This document shows, one piece after another, positions 22,718-34,609 of a stretch of 64,000 nt of DNA. The DNA comes from Scenedesmus sp. ARA3. Taxonomy: Eukaryota > Chlorophyta > Chlorophyceae > Sphaeropleales > Scenedesmaceae. The stretch lies in contig RWJK01001796.1 in NCBI GenBank assembly GCA_004335835.1, forward strand, positions 62,001 to 126,000. Direction: 5' to 3'. The notes under the pieces were generated by a model that made no database searches, was not told where the DNA came from, and worked only from the letters and a program-made list of their open reading frames with translations. Made by a program: the position numbers and the translations under genes. Positions within the stretch are counted from its first letter, which is position 1; the number at the start of each line of letters is the position of its first letter.

Positions 22718-25700
22718 ATGGACGCTAGGAAAGACATCGATGCACAGGTCCTGGTAGAGGACGACGATGCAAAACTGCGGTCCCTGGGCATCACTCCAGT
22801 CCTGGACAGGTCAGGGTTTGTTGCTGCTGCTGCTGCTGCTGGAAGTGGCGGTTGCGTCACAGTGCTGTTGCTGCATGTGCTGCAGTTTGCTGCTGCCATA
22901 TTCAAGCACTGATGTTCCATCAGTAAACAGCCCGCTGGCTGCAGACAGGCATTATCGTTGCCAAGGCTCTTTATGACAGTGAAACCAAGTTAACAGCGCT
23001 GTTGGTAAATACAGCTATGCTGAGCTAGCCGTGCTGCCGCTGCGCTGCGCTGCGTTGCTGCGCTGCGCTGGGTGTTGCTGTGCAGGGCATGGACGGGCTT
23101 CTCCACAGCCATGATCGTGATGAGCTCCATGAGCATCCTCACCAGCATCATTGGTGAGTGGCGCGACGGCTTTTTAGGCGATTGTCAGTCCTTGCGTTGA
23201 GGCCTAAATGTTCACTCTTGCTAGCTGCTTGGCAGTCGGCCCTGCATCCTCACCAGCATCATCGGTGAGTGCGCAGCGCAGCTGTCAGTGCTTGCGCTGA
23301 GGCCGAGATTGTTACTCTTGATAGTGGCGGTTGTGTGCAACCCCCTGCTAGCTGCTTGGCAGTCGGCCCTGCATCCGCACCAGCATCATCGGTGAGTGGG
23401 CGAGCGGCTTAGCTATCAGTCCTTGCGCTGAGGCAGGCCTGGTTGGTAAGCCCGGCTGTTGTGCAACTGTGAATGAGCTCCATGAGCATCCTCACCAGCA
23501 TCACCGGTGAGTGGGCAGGGCAGCTGTCAGTGCTTGCGCTGAGGCCCAAATATGCTTGGCAGTCGGCCCTGCATCATCACCAGCGTCATCGGTGAGCATG
23601 CAGCGCAGCTGTGTAGCTGTCAGTGCTTGAGCTGAGGCCTGAATGTCTGCTCTTGGTGGCGGTTGTATGCAATCCCCTCAGGGCCTGCTAGCTGCTTGCA
23701 GTCAGCCCTGCATCCCACCAGCATCATCAGTTAGCGGGCGAGTGGCGCAACTAATAGTCCCTGCGCTGAGGCAGGCCTGATTGTTCAAGCCCGGCTGTTT
23801 GGTAGGCAGCGGTAGCTGTGCCTGCCGCATGGCTGCCTCTGCCATGACAGGTGGCAGCAACCCAGGATGGGCCTGCAGAGTAGGCAGAGATGAGTGATAC
23901 AACTGCTCAGTGCATGCAAGGGCCAGCAACAGGTCTTGGCAACATCACTGCCTGTTATGTTCCACACAGCGCTCAAGTGCAGCTGATGCTGACGATGTCA
24001 ACAGCAACAGGATGCAAGCCAGCTGCCGCTGCCATTCTCGACCACTGTGCGGCACTCTGCGCCAGCCTTCTGACACCTTTGAAATTGCTTGCCTGCCTGC
24101 CGCAGCCTCATTTGACGTCGCCTTGATCTTTGGAGGCCCCGTGGTGAGTGCAGCGTGGCAGCTGGGGCCCGCCACATGCCTGACCAACCAGCATGCACAG
24201 CAGCAGCAGCAGCAGCAGCAGGAGCAGCAGCAGCGCAGGTGCATGCGCCGTCAATTTGTCGCTCAAGCCACTTGATGAGCAGGCAATGCTTCGGCCGTGA
24301 TGGTAGCAGCCAGCGGCAGCAACATGCAGCAGGTGCTGCGCCTGGCTGTGCTGCAGCTGACTGTTTTGTGTAACGCTTGCTGCTGCCAGCAGCAGTGCTG
24401 TGCGGGTGGCTGACGGAGCCGAGCCAGTTCTGCTACCACAGGCCAGCACTACTCTCTACATCATACATTGCACTGCTGCTGCTGCTGCTGCATCATCACC
24501 TGTTGCTGCTTCTGCTGCCTTGGTGCAGGTGGCGGTGTGGGGCTGGGTGGTTGTGTCAGCCATCGTGATGTGTGTGGCGCTCAACATGGCAGAGCTCAGC
24601 AGCGCATACACCACCTCGGGGGGCATGTACTAGTGAGTGGAGCAGCGCAGGCATCAATAAAAACAGCACCAATCATTGCTCAGCAGCATATAATCCACGT
24701 CAGGCAGCATGTACTAGTGAGTGGCGCTGCGCTGCGCAGGCGTTGAGTACACCAGGCTTGAATCACAGCAGCGCGCATAGCTCAGCAGCGTGTAAAGGTT
24801 TCACCACCTGCGGGGGCATGTACTAGTGAGTGCCGCTGCGCAGGCGTCAACGCGCACGCCACATCATAGCCACAGGCGCAGCAAACCAGGTACACAGCAG
24901 CTGGCAGCAGCCCGTCTGGTCAGTGGCGCTACCATGATCACCAAGCAAGCCATTGCAGTCATGCCTGCTGGGCCGGGCCTGACAGTCTGCCTTGCCTGCT
25001 GTGCCTGCTGCTGCAGCTGGACGTACCGCCTAGTGGGCGCCAAGTATGCACACTTTGCTTCCTGGGTGGCAGGTGAGCCGCGCAGATATGCATTTATTCT
25101 GCATTCCTCATATGCATTCATCCTCTCAAAGAGGATAAAGGCACTCCTCATATGTATTTATCCTCTCAAAGGACAGGCTGTGCACTGCAGGAGGCATGCG
25201 CTGCTGCCTGGCTGCGGGGCAAGTCTGCTTGGCACGGGCATCAGCAAGCACACTCCCAATGTGATGCAGCATGCCGCTGCCGCACGCCACTGCCACATTG
25301 TATGCTGTGCGCACAATACAATGCTATGCGTGCCCGCGCAACAAGACCGTTGCATGTTGTACACATGTGCTGGTGGTGCTGCAGGGTGGCTGAACCTGGT
25401 TGCGCAGCTGAGCGGCAACGCGGCGCAAACGGCGCTGATGGCCGACCTGACCATCACGCTGGTCGACATGGTGGCTGCCTACAATGGCACAGAGCCCCCA
25501 GAGTTCTCCAAAGGTAAAATCAGACGGCCATGCCCTGCTGTTGCGCTTCATCTGCTGCTGCTGGGTGCTGTGATAATTTCCTGCAGCTTACGTGCTTTGG
25601 TGCTGCGGCGCTGCAACATAGGCAGCATTGACTGTAGGAGGACTGCTCCGTGAGGATGCATGTCGGGTTGTGCGCTCTTATAATATCTTGTGTGGCCTGA

Positions 25701-27083
25701 CCATCACCCTGGTCAACATGGTGGCAGCATACAACGGCACAGAGCCCCGGGGTTCTCTTAAGGTGACACAGCCGGCTGTGCCATTGCCCTGTAAGTTGCT
25801 GCTGCTGGTAGCAGTTTGAATGTCCTGCAGCTCGTGCACACTGGCTGCTGTGGCAGTGCTCCAAAGGTGACGCATCCGGCCACATCCTATCTCTGTCCAC
25901 CATTGCACTGTCAGTTGCTGCTGCTTGTGGCGGTAAGGTCTTTCTGCAGCTCACTGGGCGCTGTGGTGCTGGCAGTTCGACTAGAGAGTAAATCACTACT
26001 TGCAGGTTGTGGGTGGGTGGTGCCGTTCATTATATGTGCAGCATCTGCTGGCAGCGCTTTGCACGGTGCGGGATTGCTGCTGTCGCAGGTCAGATGTATG
26101 GCATATACGTGGCCTGGTGCCTTGCTGCCACTGCTGCCAACTCGCTTGGAGACAAGGTCAACATCCGCATGAACGTGAGTGGTGGGGTGATGCCGCTGCT
26201 CTGCCTGTGCCCTCCGCATCCTGCACAGCAGCGAAGCAGCAGCAGCGAAGCAGCGGCGCTGTGCGCACCAGCGGTAAGGTCAACATACGCATGAACGTGA
26301 GTGGTGGGGTGATGCCGCTGCTGCGCTGGCGCCTTATGCATCCCATATGTAACAGCACAGCAGCGGCGCTTTGCGCACCAGCACAAGGTCAACATCCGCA
26401 TGAACGTGAGTGGTGGTTTGATGCAGCTGCTCTGCCTGCGCCCTCCGCATCCTGCACAGCAGCAAAGCAGCAGAAGCAAAGCAGCAGCAACAAAGCAGCA
26501 ACAGCAAAGCAGCAGCAGCAAAGCAGCAGCAGCAAAGCAGCGGCGCTGTGCGCACCAGCAACAAGGTCAACATACGCATGAACGTGAGTGGTGGTTTGAT
26601 GCAGCTGCTGCGCTGGCGCCTTCTGCATGCCATATGTAACAGCACACCAGCGGCGCTTTGCGTACCAGCACAAGGTCAACATACGCATGAACGTGAGTGG
26701 TGGCTTGATGCAGCTGCTGCGCTGGCGCCTTCTGCATGCCATATGTAACAGCGGCGCTGTGCGCACCAGCACAAGGTCAACATAAGCATGAACGTGAAAT
26801 GTGGTTTGATGCAGCTGCTGCGCTGGTGCCTTCTGCATCCCATATGCAACAGAAAAGCAGCTGCAGAGTACTGCGCTGTACACATCCTTCCCACGGGCTG
26901 CCACGCCATGCAGCAGCGCCCTGAGCATGTATGCATGGGTGCATGCCAGCTGCTTAGATGAATTGTCTTGTTCGCAAGATCAAGCTTTGCAGCACTCAAA
27001 GTCACGCCGCATGGAGTTTGCGGGCATATGGAGCCTGGCTCATGCGGTGCGCTGACCATCGTGCTGCCGGCTGCGCATAACTC

Positions 27084-27138
<55 letters not shown>

Positions 27139-30100
27139 CCATTCTCCGTTGCCGCAGGAGTTTGCCGGCATATGGAACCTGGTTGGTGCGGTGGTGCTGA
27201 CCATCGTGCTGCCTGTCGTGCATAACTGTTGTTGCTGCTGTGCATGCCTCGTTGCTGCAGGAGTTTGCCGGCATATGGAACCTGGTTGGTGCGGTGGTGC
27301 TGACCATCGTGCTGCCGGCCGTACATCACTCCTGCTGCTTTCCTTTTTATTCCTCGTTGCTGCAGGAATGTGCTGGCATATGCAACCTGGTTGCTGCAGT
27401 GGTGCTCACGAGTGTGCCGCCGGCTTTGCGTGACTCCTGCGGCAATTCATTCCCTGCTGCTGCTGTCCCTTCTGCATTGCCGCAGGAGTTTGCCGGTGTA
27501 TGGAACCTGGTTGGTGCGGTGGTGCTGACCATCGTGCTTCCCGCCATGGCCACCTCCCACCAGCCAGCCAGCTACGTGTTTGGGCACTTTGAGACAGCAC
27601 AGGCTGAGGCGGCAGGCATCACCAACCCAGTGTGAGTGACGCAGCACCAGCGCTGTCACAACCCATATTCTTACAGCTTCTGTATTCAAATGTCTTGATG
27701 TGCATGTGATTGGCACTTTGAGGCGGCACAGGCTGAGTCAGCAGGCATCACCAACCCAGTGTGAGTGACGCAGCGTGGGCTCTTACATACCCTGCTGACA
27801 GCGCTGGCTTGCGCTGCAGTAATGACAGTTTCTGGATGCGGCTGCCTGTTTGTGAAGGTGGCTGCCTTTACTATGAGCGGCAGCAAGAACCACAGTAGCA
27901 CGATCTCTTACCTTTCCCCGGGGCATAACTTGTCATGAATTATGCCTCAGATACGGCTGTACTGCCAGGCGCTTGACCTGCGCAAACCAACAGGGCACCG
28001 CCTCACCGCCCAAGTAATGTTTGCTGCATTGCCATTGCTGTTTGCCTGCCTGCCGTTTGCCTGGCTGTCCTGCCGCAGCTACGTTGTGTGCCTGGGCCTG
28101 CTGCTGCCGGCCTGGGCCTTCACAGGCCTGGACAGCGCTGAGTACATGGCTGAGGAGACACCAACAAACCTGCTGCTGCCTGCCTGAATATGCAGCTACT
28201 TGTACTGCTCTGTTGTTGCTGCTGAGGCTGCTGTTCTGCCTGTGATTTTCTGCCGCAGCTACGTCGTGTGCCTGGGCCTGCTGCTGCCCGCCTGGGCCTT
28301 CAAAGGCCTAGACAGCGCAGAGCGCATATGCTGCTGTCTCATCAAAACATACCTGCTGCTGCCTGCCTGTCTTCCTACCTGCCTGCTTGTATATGCAGCT
28401 ACGTCGTCTGCCTGGGCCTGCTGCTGCCGGCCTGGGCCTTCACAGGCCTAGACAGCGCTGAATACATGGCTGAGGAGACTCAGAAGGCCACCCGCAGCCA
28501 GCCCCGGGCCATCCTGATGGGCTGCGTGGCCATGTTTGTGTTTGGGCTGGGGCTCATCCTCAGCCTGCTCTTCAGCATGCCGGTGAGATGCAGCGCAGAG
28601 AGGTTTTCATTGAGAATGGTTTAGCAGCCGGTGAGCTGCAGCGCAGCGGGGGGCGNNNNNNNNNNNNGGGGGGGGTTGTTGTATGGCTGGCTTTGTGTAC
28701 CATCATCAGAACTTTGCAGCAGTGTATGACACTTGCAGTTCAGTGGCAGCTGAAGGGATGGTGAGCGGCCTCATGCACAGCTCTCAGCAGGATCATGCCA
28801 GCCAGTTTTCAACGTGGCGGCAGTGCACCATGCCTGCCAGCGCTGTCTGCAGGCAACAGCGGCAACAGCGGCACCAGCTCAGTTGAAATACGAGCTGTTG
28901 CGCACATACAGTGCGCAAGCACTTGGTGCCTAGGTAGCTGGTCGCAGGCGCTGCAGGGGCGGGAGTGTCGTTGGGCGCGCGCAGCGGCGTTTGCAGCTGC
29001 GGGCAACCTGCAGTATCGTGTGCAGGAGTGCTTGCGTCACCCTGCGTCCCTCACAACCGCTGCTTCTTGTGTAGCTGCTGATGCAAGCCGCACGCACGCA
29101 TGCCTGTGTGGTGCTGCATGCCTGTGCCGCGCAGCATGCCTGTGTGGCGTGGGGCATGTATCAGCAGCTACACAAGAAGCAGCGGCTTTGAGGATCGCAG
29201 GGTGACTCAAGTGCTCCTGCCTGCCCGTATATGTTGATGGTTCGTACCATTGCTAACATCAGCGGCGTCCCTTACAGCCGTCGACTCTTGTGCAGATCTG
29301 ATGCATGCTGCCTGCCTGCCTGCCTGCCTGCCTTTCTGCCTGCCTGTGCCTGTGTCACATGTGCCTGCCTGCCTGGCTGCCTGCCTGCCTGCCTGGCTGC
29401 CTGGCTGGCTGCCTGGCTGCCTGGCTGCCTGGCTGTGCACATGGCACTTGTGCCTGCAGAGCCTGGAGGGAGCCATTGACCCAGATTCACCAAGCGGGGG
29501 CTATGCAATGGCTCAGGTGAGACAGCAGCTGCAAGATATGACGTCCGCTTGCCGGACTCGCCTCAATGCGCCTGGTGCATTACATGTATCTCGCTTTCTC
29601 TTACAAATTTGCTAGCATTGCATTTGGCGCATTTATGAGCTGCATCCTGGCTGGTTGGTTGCTGCTGCTGTTGCTGGCAGCATTGGTTTGTCTGCATCTC
29701 ACTGCTGTTGTCGCGCCGTTTAATCTGTGTGAGCACCACCAGCTGTGCTGCAAACCACGTATGACGTGCTCCTGCCGTGTGCAGATATACGATGTGTGCA
29801 GATGCACCTGTGGTCCAGATCAAGTGGATCTGTCCCTGAACCTGTGTGCACCACCTGCTGCGCTGCGCTGCTGCAAACCTTGTATGATGTGCTCCTGCCA
29901 TGTGCAGATATGCCCGCGTGCACTACAGATCATGCTGATGTGCACTGTCTCGGATCTGTGTGCACCACCTGCTGCGCTGCGCTGCTGCAGATCATGTACG
30001 ATGTGTTCCTGCAGCGCACCGGCAGCCCTCTCGGCGGTATCGTGTTGTTTGCGCTGTTCCCTCTGGTGGGAGTGTACACCTGCTCCATGAGCAGCCTCAC

Positions 30101-31483
30101 ATGTGCAGCCAGGTGCGCGGGTAGTCGGGATCAGGCCAGTTGGGTTTCCTGGGCAAGGTAGCGCTGCTGTCTCTGCTGCTTGATGGGTGGCACAATGGTG
30201 GCCTTGCATAATGGCAGCATATGCGCACCGCGCACCGGGGACAATCAGCAACGCAGTGATTGCTGTGTTTTTGTGGCGACTGCTTTACAACACACGTACC
30301 TCGCCCTTTTCCGCCATGTCCTGCTTGCATCGCCACTCCCCCCCTCGTGCTTGCAGGATCCTGTTTTCGTATGGCAGGGACAGGCTGGTGCCCTGCGCCG
30401 ACTGGTGGGGCTCCTTCAACCATCGCACACGCACGCCGCAGAATGCAGTGTGGGGTGCCACAAGCATTGCGATACTGCTGGGCCTACCCATGCTCGGCAG
30501 CAGCGTGGCGTTTGAGTCGCTGCTGTCGCTGTCAACCATTGCGCTCTTCATGCTGTATGCGGGTGAGGCAGCGCCAGCGCCACGTCAACCATTGCGCTTT
30601 CTGGTACTAGAGAACTTGCCAGTCATGTGATCGCCTCCCTCACTAGTCACCAGGCAGTAGTCATTAGTTTGTGCGGTATGCGGGTGAGGCAGCAGCGCGT
30701 TAGTGCAGTGGCATTGCCGCAGCAGCGATACATGGCAGCATGTCAGTCACGTGCCTCACCTCTGTTGCCAGTAGATAGTCACCAGTCACTAGTCGCCAGG
30801 CACTACTCATTAGTTGCCAGGCACTAATCACCAGTCACTAGCCGCCAGTCACTAGTCGTCAGGCACTAGTCGCCAGTCACTAGCCGCCAGGCACTAGCCG
30901 CCAGGCACTAGTCACCAGTCACTAGCCGCCAGTCACTAATCGCCAGGCACTAGTCACTAGTCACCAGCCATGTGCCTCGCGCCATCCACCAGTTACGACA
31001 AGCTGTAGAGCCATGCATGCTCCTGCTTGCCTCTGGCTGTAATACGCAACTCCACCTGCGTATACTCACGGTGCCGTGCGCCTGCCGCTGCCGGTTCCTG
31101 CGCTGCTTTCCGCTGCAGGCCCCGCCACACTACGCATCACCTGCGGGCGCCGCCTGTTCCTGCCAGGCCTCTTCAAGCTCGGCTGCTGGGCTTACCCGCT
31201 AGGTGTTATTTCCACGTTGTGGTGGATTTTCTCGCTCATCGTGTTCAGCTTGCCGACGGAATACCCGGTCACGGGCGACAACTTCAATTCGGCGCCCGTG
31301 ACGCTCGGGGCGGTGCTGCTGCTGGCGAGCGCGTGGTACTGGGTGCCCGGAATCGGCGCGAAAAAGAGGTTTGATGGGCCTTCGTTTGACGTCGTTGCGT
31401 TTGAGCGGCAGCTGCTGTTGGGGGAGGCGGAGTCTGGCATAGGGCAGCCTGCAAAGCCAGCTCAGCAAATGCTGCAGCAGTGA
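22718..31483 (+). CDS. Amino-acid permease, APC superfamily (BAT1/GABA-permease-like)
   Basis: Polytopic membrane transporter for amino acids or GABA. Thirteen exons: 22718-22809, 23086-23153, 24106-24143, 24529-24632, 25017-25072, 25385-25513, 26089-26174, 27486-27631, 28399-28582, 29460-29516, 29991-30112, 30357-30562 and 31119-31483, giving 550 residues with every phase consistent. Family landmarks: DDDAKLRSLGITPVLDR before TM1, SMSILTSIIG, FGGPVVAVWGWVVVS, AELSSAYTTSGGMYYW (the SGG substrate-site region), FASWVAGWLNLVAQ, FAGVWNLVGAVVLTIVLP, LLLPAWAFTGLDSAEYMAEE, SPSGGYAMAQIMYDVF, FSYGRDRLVP and ITCGRRLFLPG. About 12 membrane segments are expected. The cytosolic tail is short and Gln-rich. 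The substrate cannot be told from sequence. The gene spans nearly 9 kb because its introns hold many exon-end copies. Confidence 0.93.
23237..23740 (+). repeat. Five extra copies of permease exon-2 end
   Basis: ILTSIIG plus GTGAGTG donor recurs near 23237, 23363, 23472, 23563 and 23702 (variants IRTSIIG, ILTSITG and IITSVIG). Each is followed by a shared spacer around GCTGTCAGTGCTTGCGCTGA. The unit is about 100-130 bp. The last copy has lost GTGAG (it reads GTTAGC). Confidence 0.88.
24692..24835 (+). repeat. Two extra copies of permease exon-4 end
   Basis: The exon end GGMYY with its GTGAGTG donor recurs at about 24692-24725 and 24798-24835. Both are followed by a GCGCAGGCGT-like spacer as at the original junction. 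Confidence 0.8.
25525..25930 (+). repeat. Extra copies of permease exon-6 end and downstream intron
   Basis: LTITLVDMVAAYNGTEP recurs at about 25693-25760 (LTITLVNMVAAYNGTEP). The adjacent intron block (GCCATTGCCCTG-like, then GTTGCTGCTGCTGGTAGCAG) occurs three times, at about 25525, 25770 and 25880. Confidence 0.8.
26274..26830 (+). repeat. Five extra copies of permease exon-7 end
   Basis: KVNIRMN plus GTGAGTGGTGG recurs near 26274, 26383, 26562, 26668 and 26770. Each is followed by ATGCNGCTGCT and a CGCTGGCGCCTTNTGCATNC block. CAGCAAAG triplet arrays lie at about 26455-26545. The last copy's donor is GTGAAA. Confidence 0.9.
27012..27440 (+). repeat. Four extra copies of permease exon-8 start
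   Basis: Acceptor plus EFAGIWNLVGAVVLTIVLPA recurs near 27012, 27152, 27255 and 27360 before the real exon at 27486. An uninterrupted CTG tract of about 17 units sits at 27083-27135. Confidence 0.9.
27712..27772 (+). repeat. Extra copy of permease exon-8 end
   Basis: GHFETAQAEAAGITNPV plus GTGAGTGACGCAG is repeated about 135 bp downstream with two changes (T to A, A to S). Confidence 0.85.
28072..28325 (+). repeat. Two extra copies of permease exon-9 start
   Basis: CGCAG acceptor plus YVVCLGLLLPAWAFTGLDSA recurs at about 28072-28165 and 28251-28325. The first copy continues to EYMAEET in frame. The third, at 28399, is the full exon. Confidence 0.9.
28656..28667. other. Assembly gap (12 N)
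   Basis: Twelve unknown bases between G-rich flanks, within permease intron 9. The true gap length is unknown, so this intron may be longer. Confidence 0.95.
29306..29445 (+). repeat. CTGC/CTGG tetranucleotide tract
   Basis: A tandem of CTGC that shifts to CTGG units, located just before the permease exon-10 acceptor at 29459. Confidence 0.9.
29733..29915 (+). repeat. Two extra copies of permease exon-11 start
   Basis: A GCTGCTGCAAACC-like acceptor area followed by a sequence matching MYDVFLQ recurs at about 29733-29795 and 29843-29915 before the real exon at 29991. Both are diverged (TYDVLLPCADI-like). Confidence 0.8.
30678..30700 (+). repeat. Short copy of permease exon-12 end
   Basis: TATGCGGGTGAGGCAGC of the 30555-30570 junction is repeated about 120 bp downstream. 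Confidence 0.6.
30765..30975 (+). repeat. Minisatellite CACTAGTCGCCAGG
   Basis: A 10-14 bp unit (CACTAGTCGCCAG / CACTAGTCACCAG) is repeated about 16 times with length variation, in permease intron 12. Confidence 0.92.
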
Positions 31484-31571
31484 GGTGTCCAACTCCTTGG
31501 AAGCTGAACAAGCTCACTCTTTTGGGGCACTCTTTTGAGTGCATCGTAGCCATGCTGCTGGCAGCCAAGCA

Positions 31572-31576
31572 TGTAA
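31572..31576 (+). terminator. TGTAA poly(A) signal of permease
   Basis: TGTAA 89 bases after the stop at 31483. Confidence 0.65.
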
Positions 31577-33141
31577 GGTTCCAGCCTGTGCAGTGTAGTG
31601 TTTGCGGCAAGAAAAGATGCTTGCTGGCTGATGGCCGATGCTTTGGTTGCGTGTGCGTGCATAGACTGGTATGTTGTATCAACCTCGTGTGCAACAGCAT
31701 ATCATTTCACGTGAGCCTGCTCCTTGATCACTGCTCGTTGATATTTGCGTGATCCTCAGTCTGTTGTGCAGCCGTGTCAGCGTGTCACCCCACAGGCGGG
31801 GCGCCATGCTGGTGCGTGCTGTGCTCAGTGGCCGGTGTATGGCCGCGCACTGGCTCTGTCATTCTGTACATGTTACTGCAGCGGGTGCTAGCACGCCACT
31901 GCGAAGCATGCGTACCTGTTTGCTTGGACTTGTAGTCAGCGCTTGGCCGCTCATGGACTGTATGTTTCTGCGGCTGCACACCGCCGGCAGCAACACCTGT
32001 ATACAGGTCATACATCACCTGCGCGGCAAAGATCCTGCTGTTGTTGCCTGCCTGACTACTTTATACTGCATGGTTGCCGGGGAGTTCATCTCTGTGAACA
32101 CACGGCGCAGTGTGTGAGAACTTGGCATGCATGCATGCATGTGATGCAATCAGCAGTAGCAAAAAACAAAATGATCTGCGCACATGCATTGTGCGGTGCG
32201 GCTCACGTTGATAAATGCTTGAGCTGATTGCTGACTGCGTGCTAGCTTGATGTTGGACAGCAGGGTTCTGTGTAATAGTGTTGTGTATTTGCTACAGCCA
32301 CAGATTGTCTTTGCGCTGATAAAGGCTCTCTGGGGGCGTGTGCTGTAGCACTTGATCTGCTAAGCAACGGTTGCTGGGTGGATTGATCTGGCTGGTTGGC
32401 GGGCCAAAGGGTTTACAGCTTTGGCTGCAGGTGGCAGAGCTGCCAGCTGACCTAGTGTGACACCTTGCATGCGTTTTGTGGGCTTTATATACCAGCTGCT
32501 GTGCTGAAGTTGATGCTAGCTATAGGCAGCTGCTTGTGCACGGGGTTTTCTGAAAACGTACGGCATGGTACCGCATGTGCATGTGCATGGCAATGCTTGC
32601 TGGCCAGCGCTCCGCGGTTTAATTGCGTAATGAGTTCATGCGGCCCTGCATGGCGGTGCCCGCGTGCTGCTGCGGGGGGGGCGCTTGCAGATCAGGCCAC
32701 AGCAGCGTGCACAGCAGCACCGCCCAGGGGTTGATTGCTTAGCATTAGAAGATGGTGTGATCCTTTTTTCGCTGCAGGGCAGTGAGCATGTCAAAGCTTT
32801 CTTGGTACAGCTGAGAGAACGAGAAATGCGCAGCACTGCAACTTTGTTGCCAGCCGCATTTATGGCGTTGATGCTATGGCTTGATGGGTAACATGATGAT
32901 GATGTTGCCAGCCGCGTTTGTGACCAGTTGCACACCACTGTACAACGGTGGCGTACGGCAACCGCGATCACGCTTCCGCATGCAGATGGGGCATCCTTCA
33001 AGCAACGTTGCTGCGGTGGCAACAGGTCCATGCTGTTGCTGGCAGCAGCGTGCATGCAGCATATACAGCGCTAGCGCTGGCACAGCAGCTGCCAGCCTGT
33101 CCGGCCCGCTGCAGAGGATTCTTCCAGGAAGGCAGTTGCAC

Positions 33142-33142
<1 letters not shown>

Positions 33143-33188
<46 letters not shown>
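33143..33188 (+). repeat. (CAG)n tract, about 15 units
   Basis: An uninterrupted CAG run in non-coding sequence. Confidence 0.95.
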
Positions 33189-33189
<1 letters not shown>

Positions 33190-34264
33190 TGCGCCCTCAA
33201 ACCACCGGAGCTGCTGGTCCCTCCCTTGGTAAAGCAAGCAACGTTGCGTTGACGCACCGCAGGTGCGCAGCTGCACTGCACCTGCAGGTGCACCAGCTGG
33301 TGTCAAAGCTCGCGGGATCTGTTTGTTACACATCAAGCCTACTGTCAGCTGAGCAAGTACACGCCAAACGCATTCAATCCTAATACTCTGTAGTGTATAC
33401 ACAACTCTGTACTGACACAATGGACAAACCTGCAGAATACCACTCAAAGCATGTATAGCACATCTCACAAGATAGCGTACACGCCCACTGCCGTGCATCA
33501 ACATCAACAGCCAACCTGCAGAACATGCCCATCTTTATGCACAGCCGGTGCTGTTCGGTTCAGCCGCGCCCCCAAAACCTTGGCAAGGTGCACATATGCA
33601 TCAAGCAAGATGCATATGTGCACGCGCTGCTGATGCGCCACACCGCTGGTGCGCAGCTGCAGCCATTCAGCTGCGCCGTTAACAGCGCCGACTCAAGCAC
33701 AGCAGCAGGCACATATGTACAACAGCAGCTGGTACACGATGATATGACACCTTGCCGCGGCAATTGCCGGCATGGAGAGGTGCTTGGACTGTACAGCAAC
33801 GCACCCTGGAAAAGCAGGAGGCACAACCACAGGTGCACTGACCCATGGGCCCGTTCTGCATACGCTGCTGCTGCTGTTGTCGGACGCAAGCCAACCGCAG
33901 CACATGCGATGCAGCGCTGCAACACAAAAAGTACAGCATGCCTGTACACAGTGACACTGGCTCGTAAACAATGAGCGTGGACAGGCATAGGGTTGGCTGC
34001 AACCCCACCACCTTTACCTTGTTACTGCTTCGCGCATGCTATGCATCAGCGCCTTCACTCAATTGCTGACAGGCCTGCGCAGCACTGCCGCTATAATGCT
34101 TGCACACACTGCTGCAGGGGTGCACAGCGCTGCTGCTGTAACGCTGGCACAGCCTCCTGCAGGCCTGCACAGCGCTGCTGCTGTGACGCTGTTGCAGAGA
34201 CTGCTGCAAGCAGAGGGTGTGCGCTTGCTGGTTGAATGCAGGCGCTAGTCGAACGTGAGTGCTA

Positions 34265-34395
34265 GCTGGTCGTACCCGAGCGCCTGCTAGTAAACAAGAA
34301 TGCCAGCTGGTCGACGCCGGGCGCCAGCTGGTCAAACCCCAGCGCTGGCTGGTCAAACCGGGGTGCCGGCTGGTCAAACGCGCGCGCCGGCTGAC
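34265..34395 (+). repeat. Minisatellite with CCAGCTGGTCAAAC unit
   Basis: About six units of roughly 19-20 bp centred on GCTGGTCAAAC/GCTGGTCGTAC. It ends directly at the stop codon of the minus-strand gene. Confidence 0.9.
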
Positions 34396-34396
34396 A

Positions 34397-34569
34397 TCAG
34401 CTGCTGCCTGCTGGCTGCGTCACATCTGGCCGCAGCCCTCCCTGCGGCTCCTCCCTGCTGGTTGCTGCTGCTCCTAGGTGCGCATAGTGCTGGCGCCAGA
34501 ACGCTGCTGCGTCCTTTTTGCTGCGTATGTGCCACACGGGGTGCGGCCCTGGAAGCACTGTGATGACCT

Positions 34570-34609
<40 letters not shown>

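Larger units (their letters stand above)
31577..34396. other. Non-coding region between convergent permease and DUF3128 genes
   Basis: No gene is recognised in 2.8 kb. The plus strand is TG-rich to about 32900 and CA-rich after it, which would place the boundary of the two convergent transcripts near 33000. It contains a CAG tract (33143-33188) and roughly 60-bp tandem units with GCACAGCGCTGCTGCTG near 34110-34200. Confidence 0.5.

Noticed and set aside
27780..27890. Possible permease exon at 27820-27858 (NDSFWMRLPVCE)
   Set aside because: It would fit the phase, but joining exon 8 directly to the exon at 28399 gives GITNPVYVVCLG, which fits the family better.
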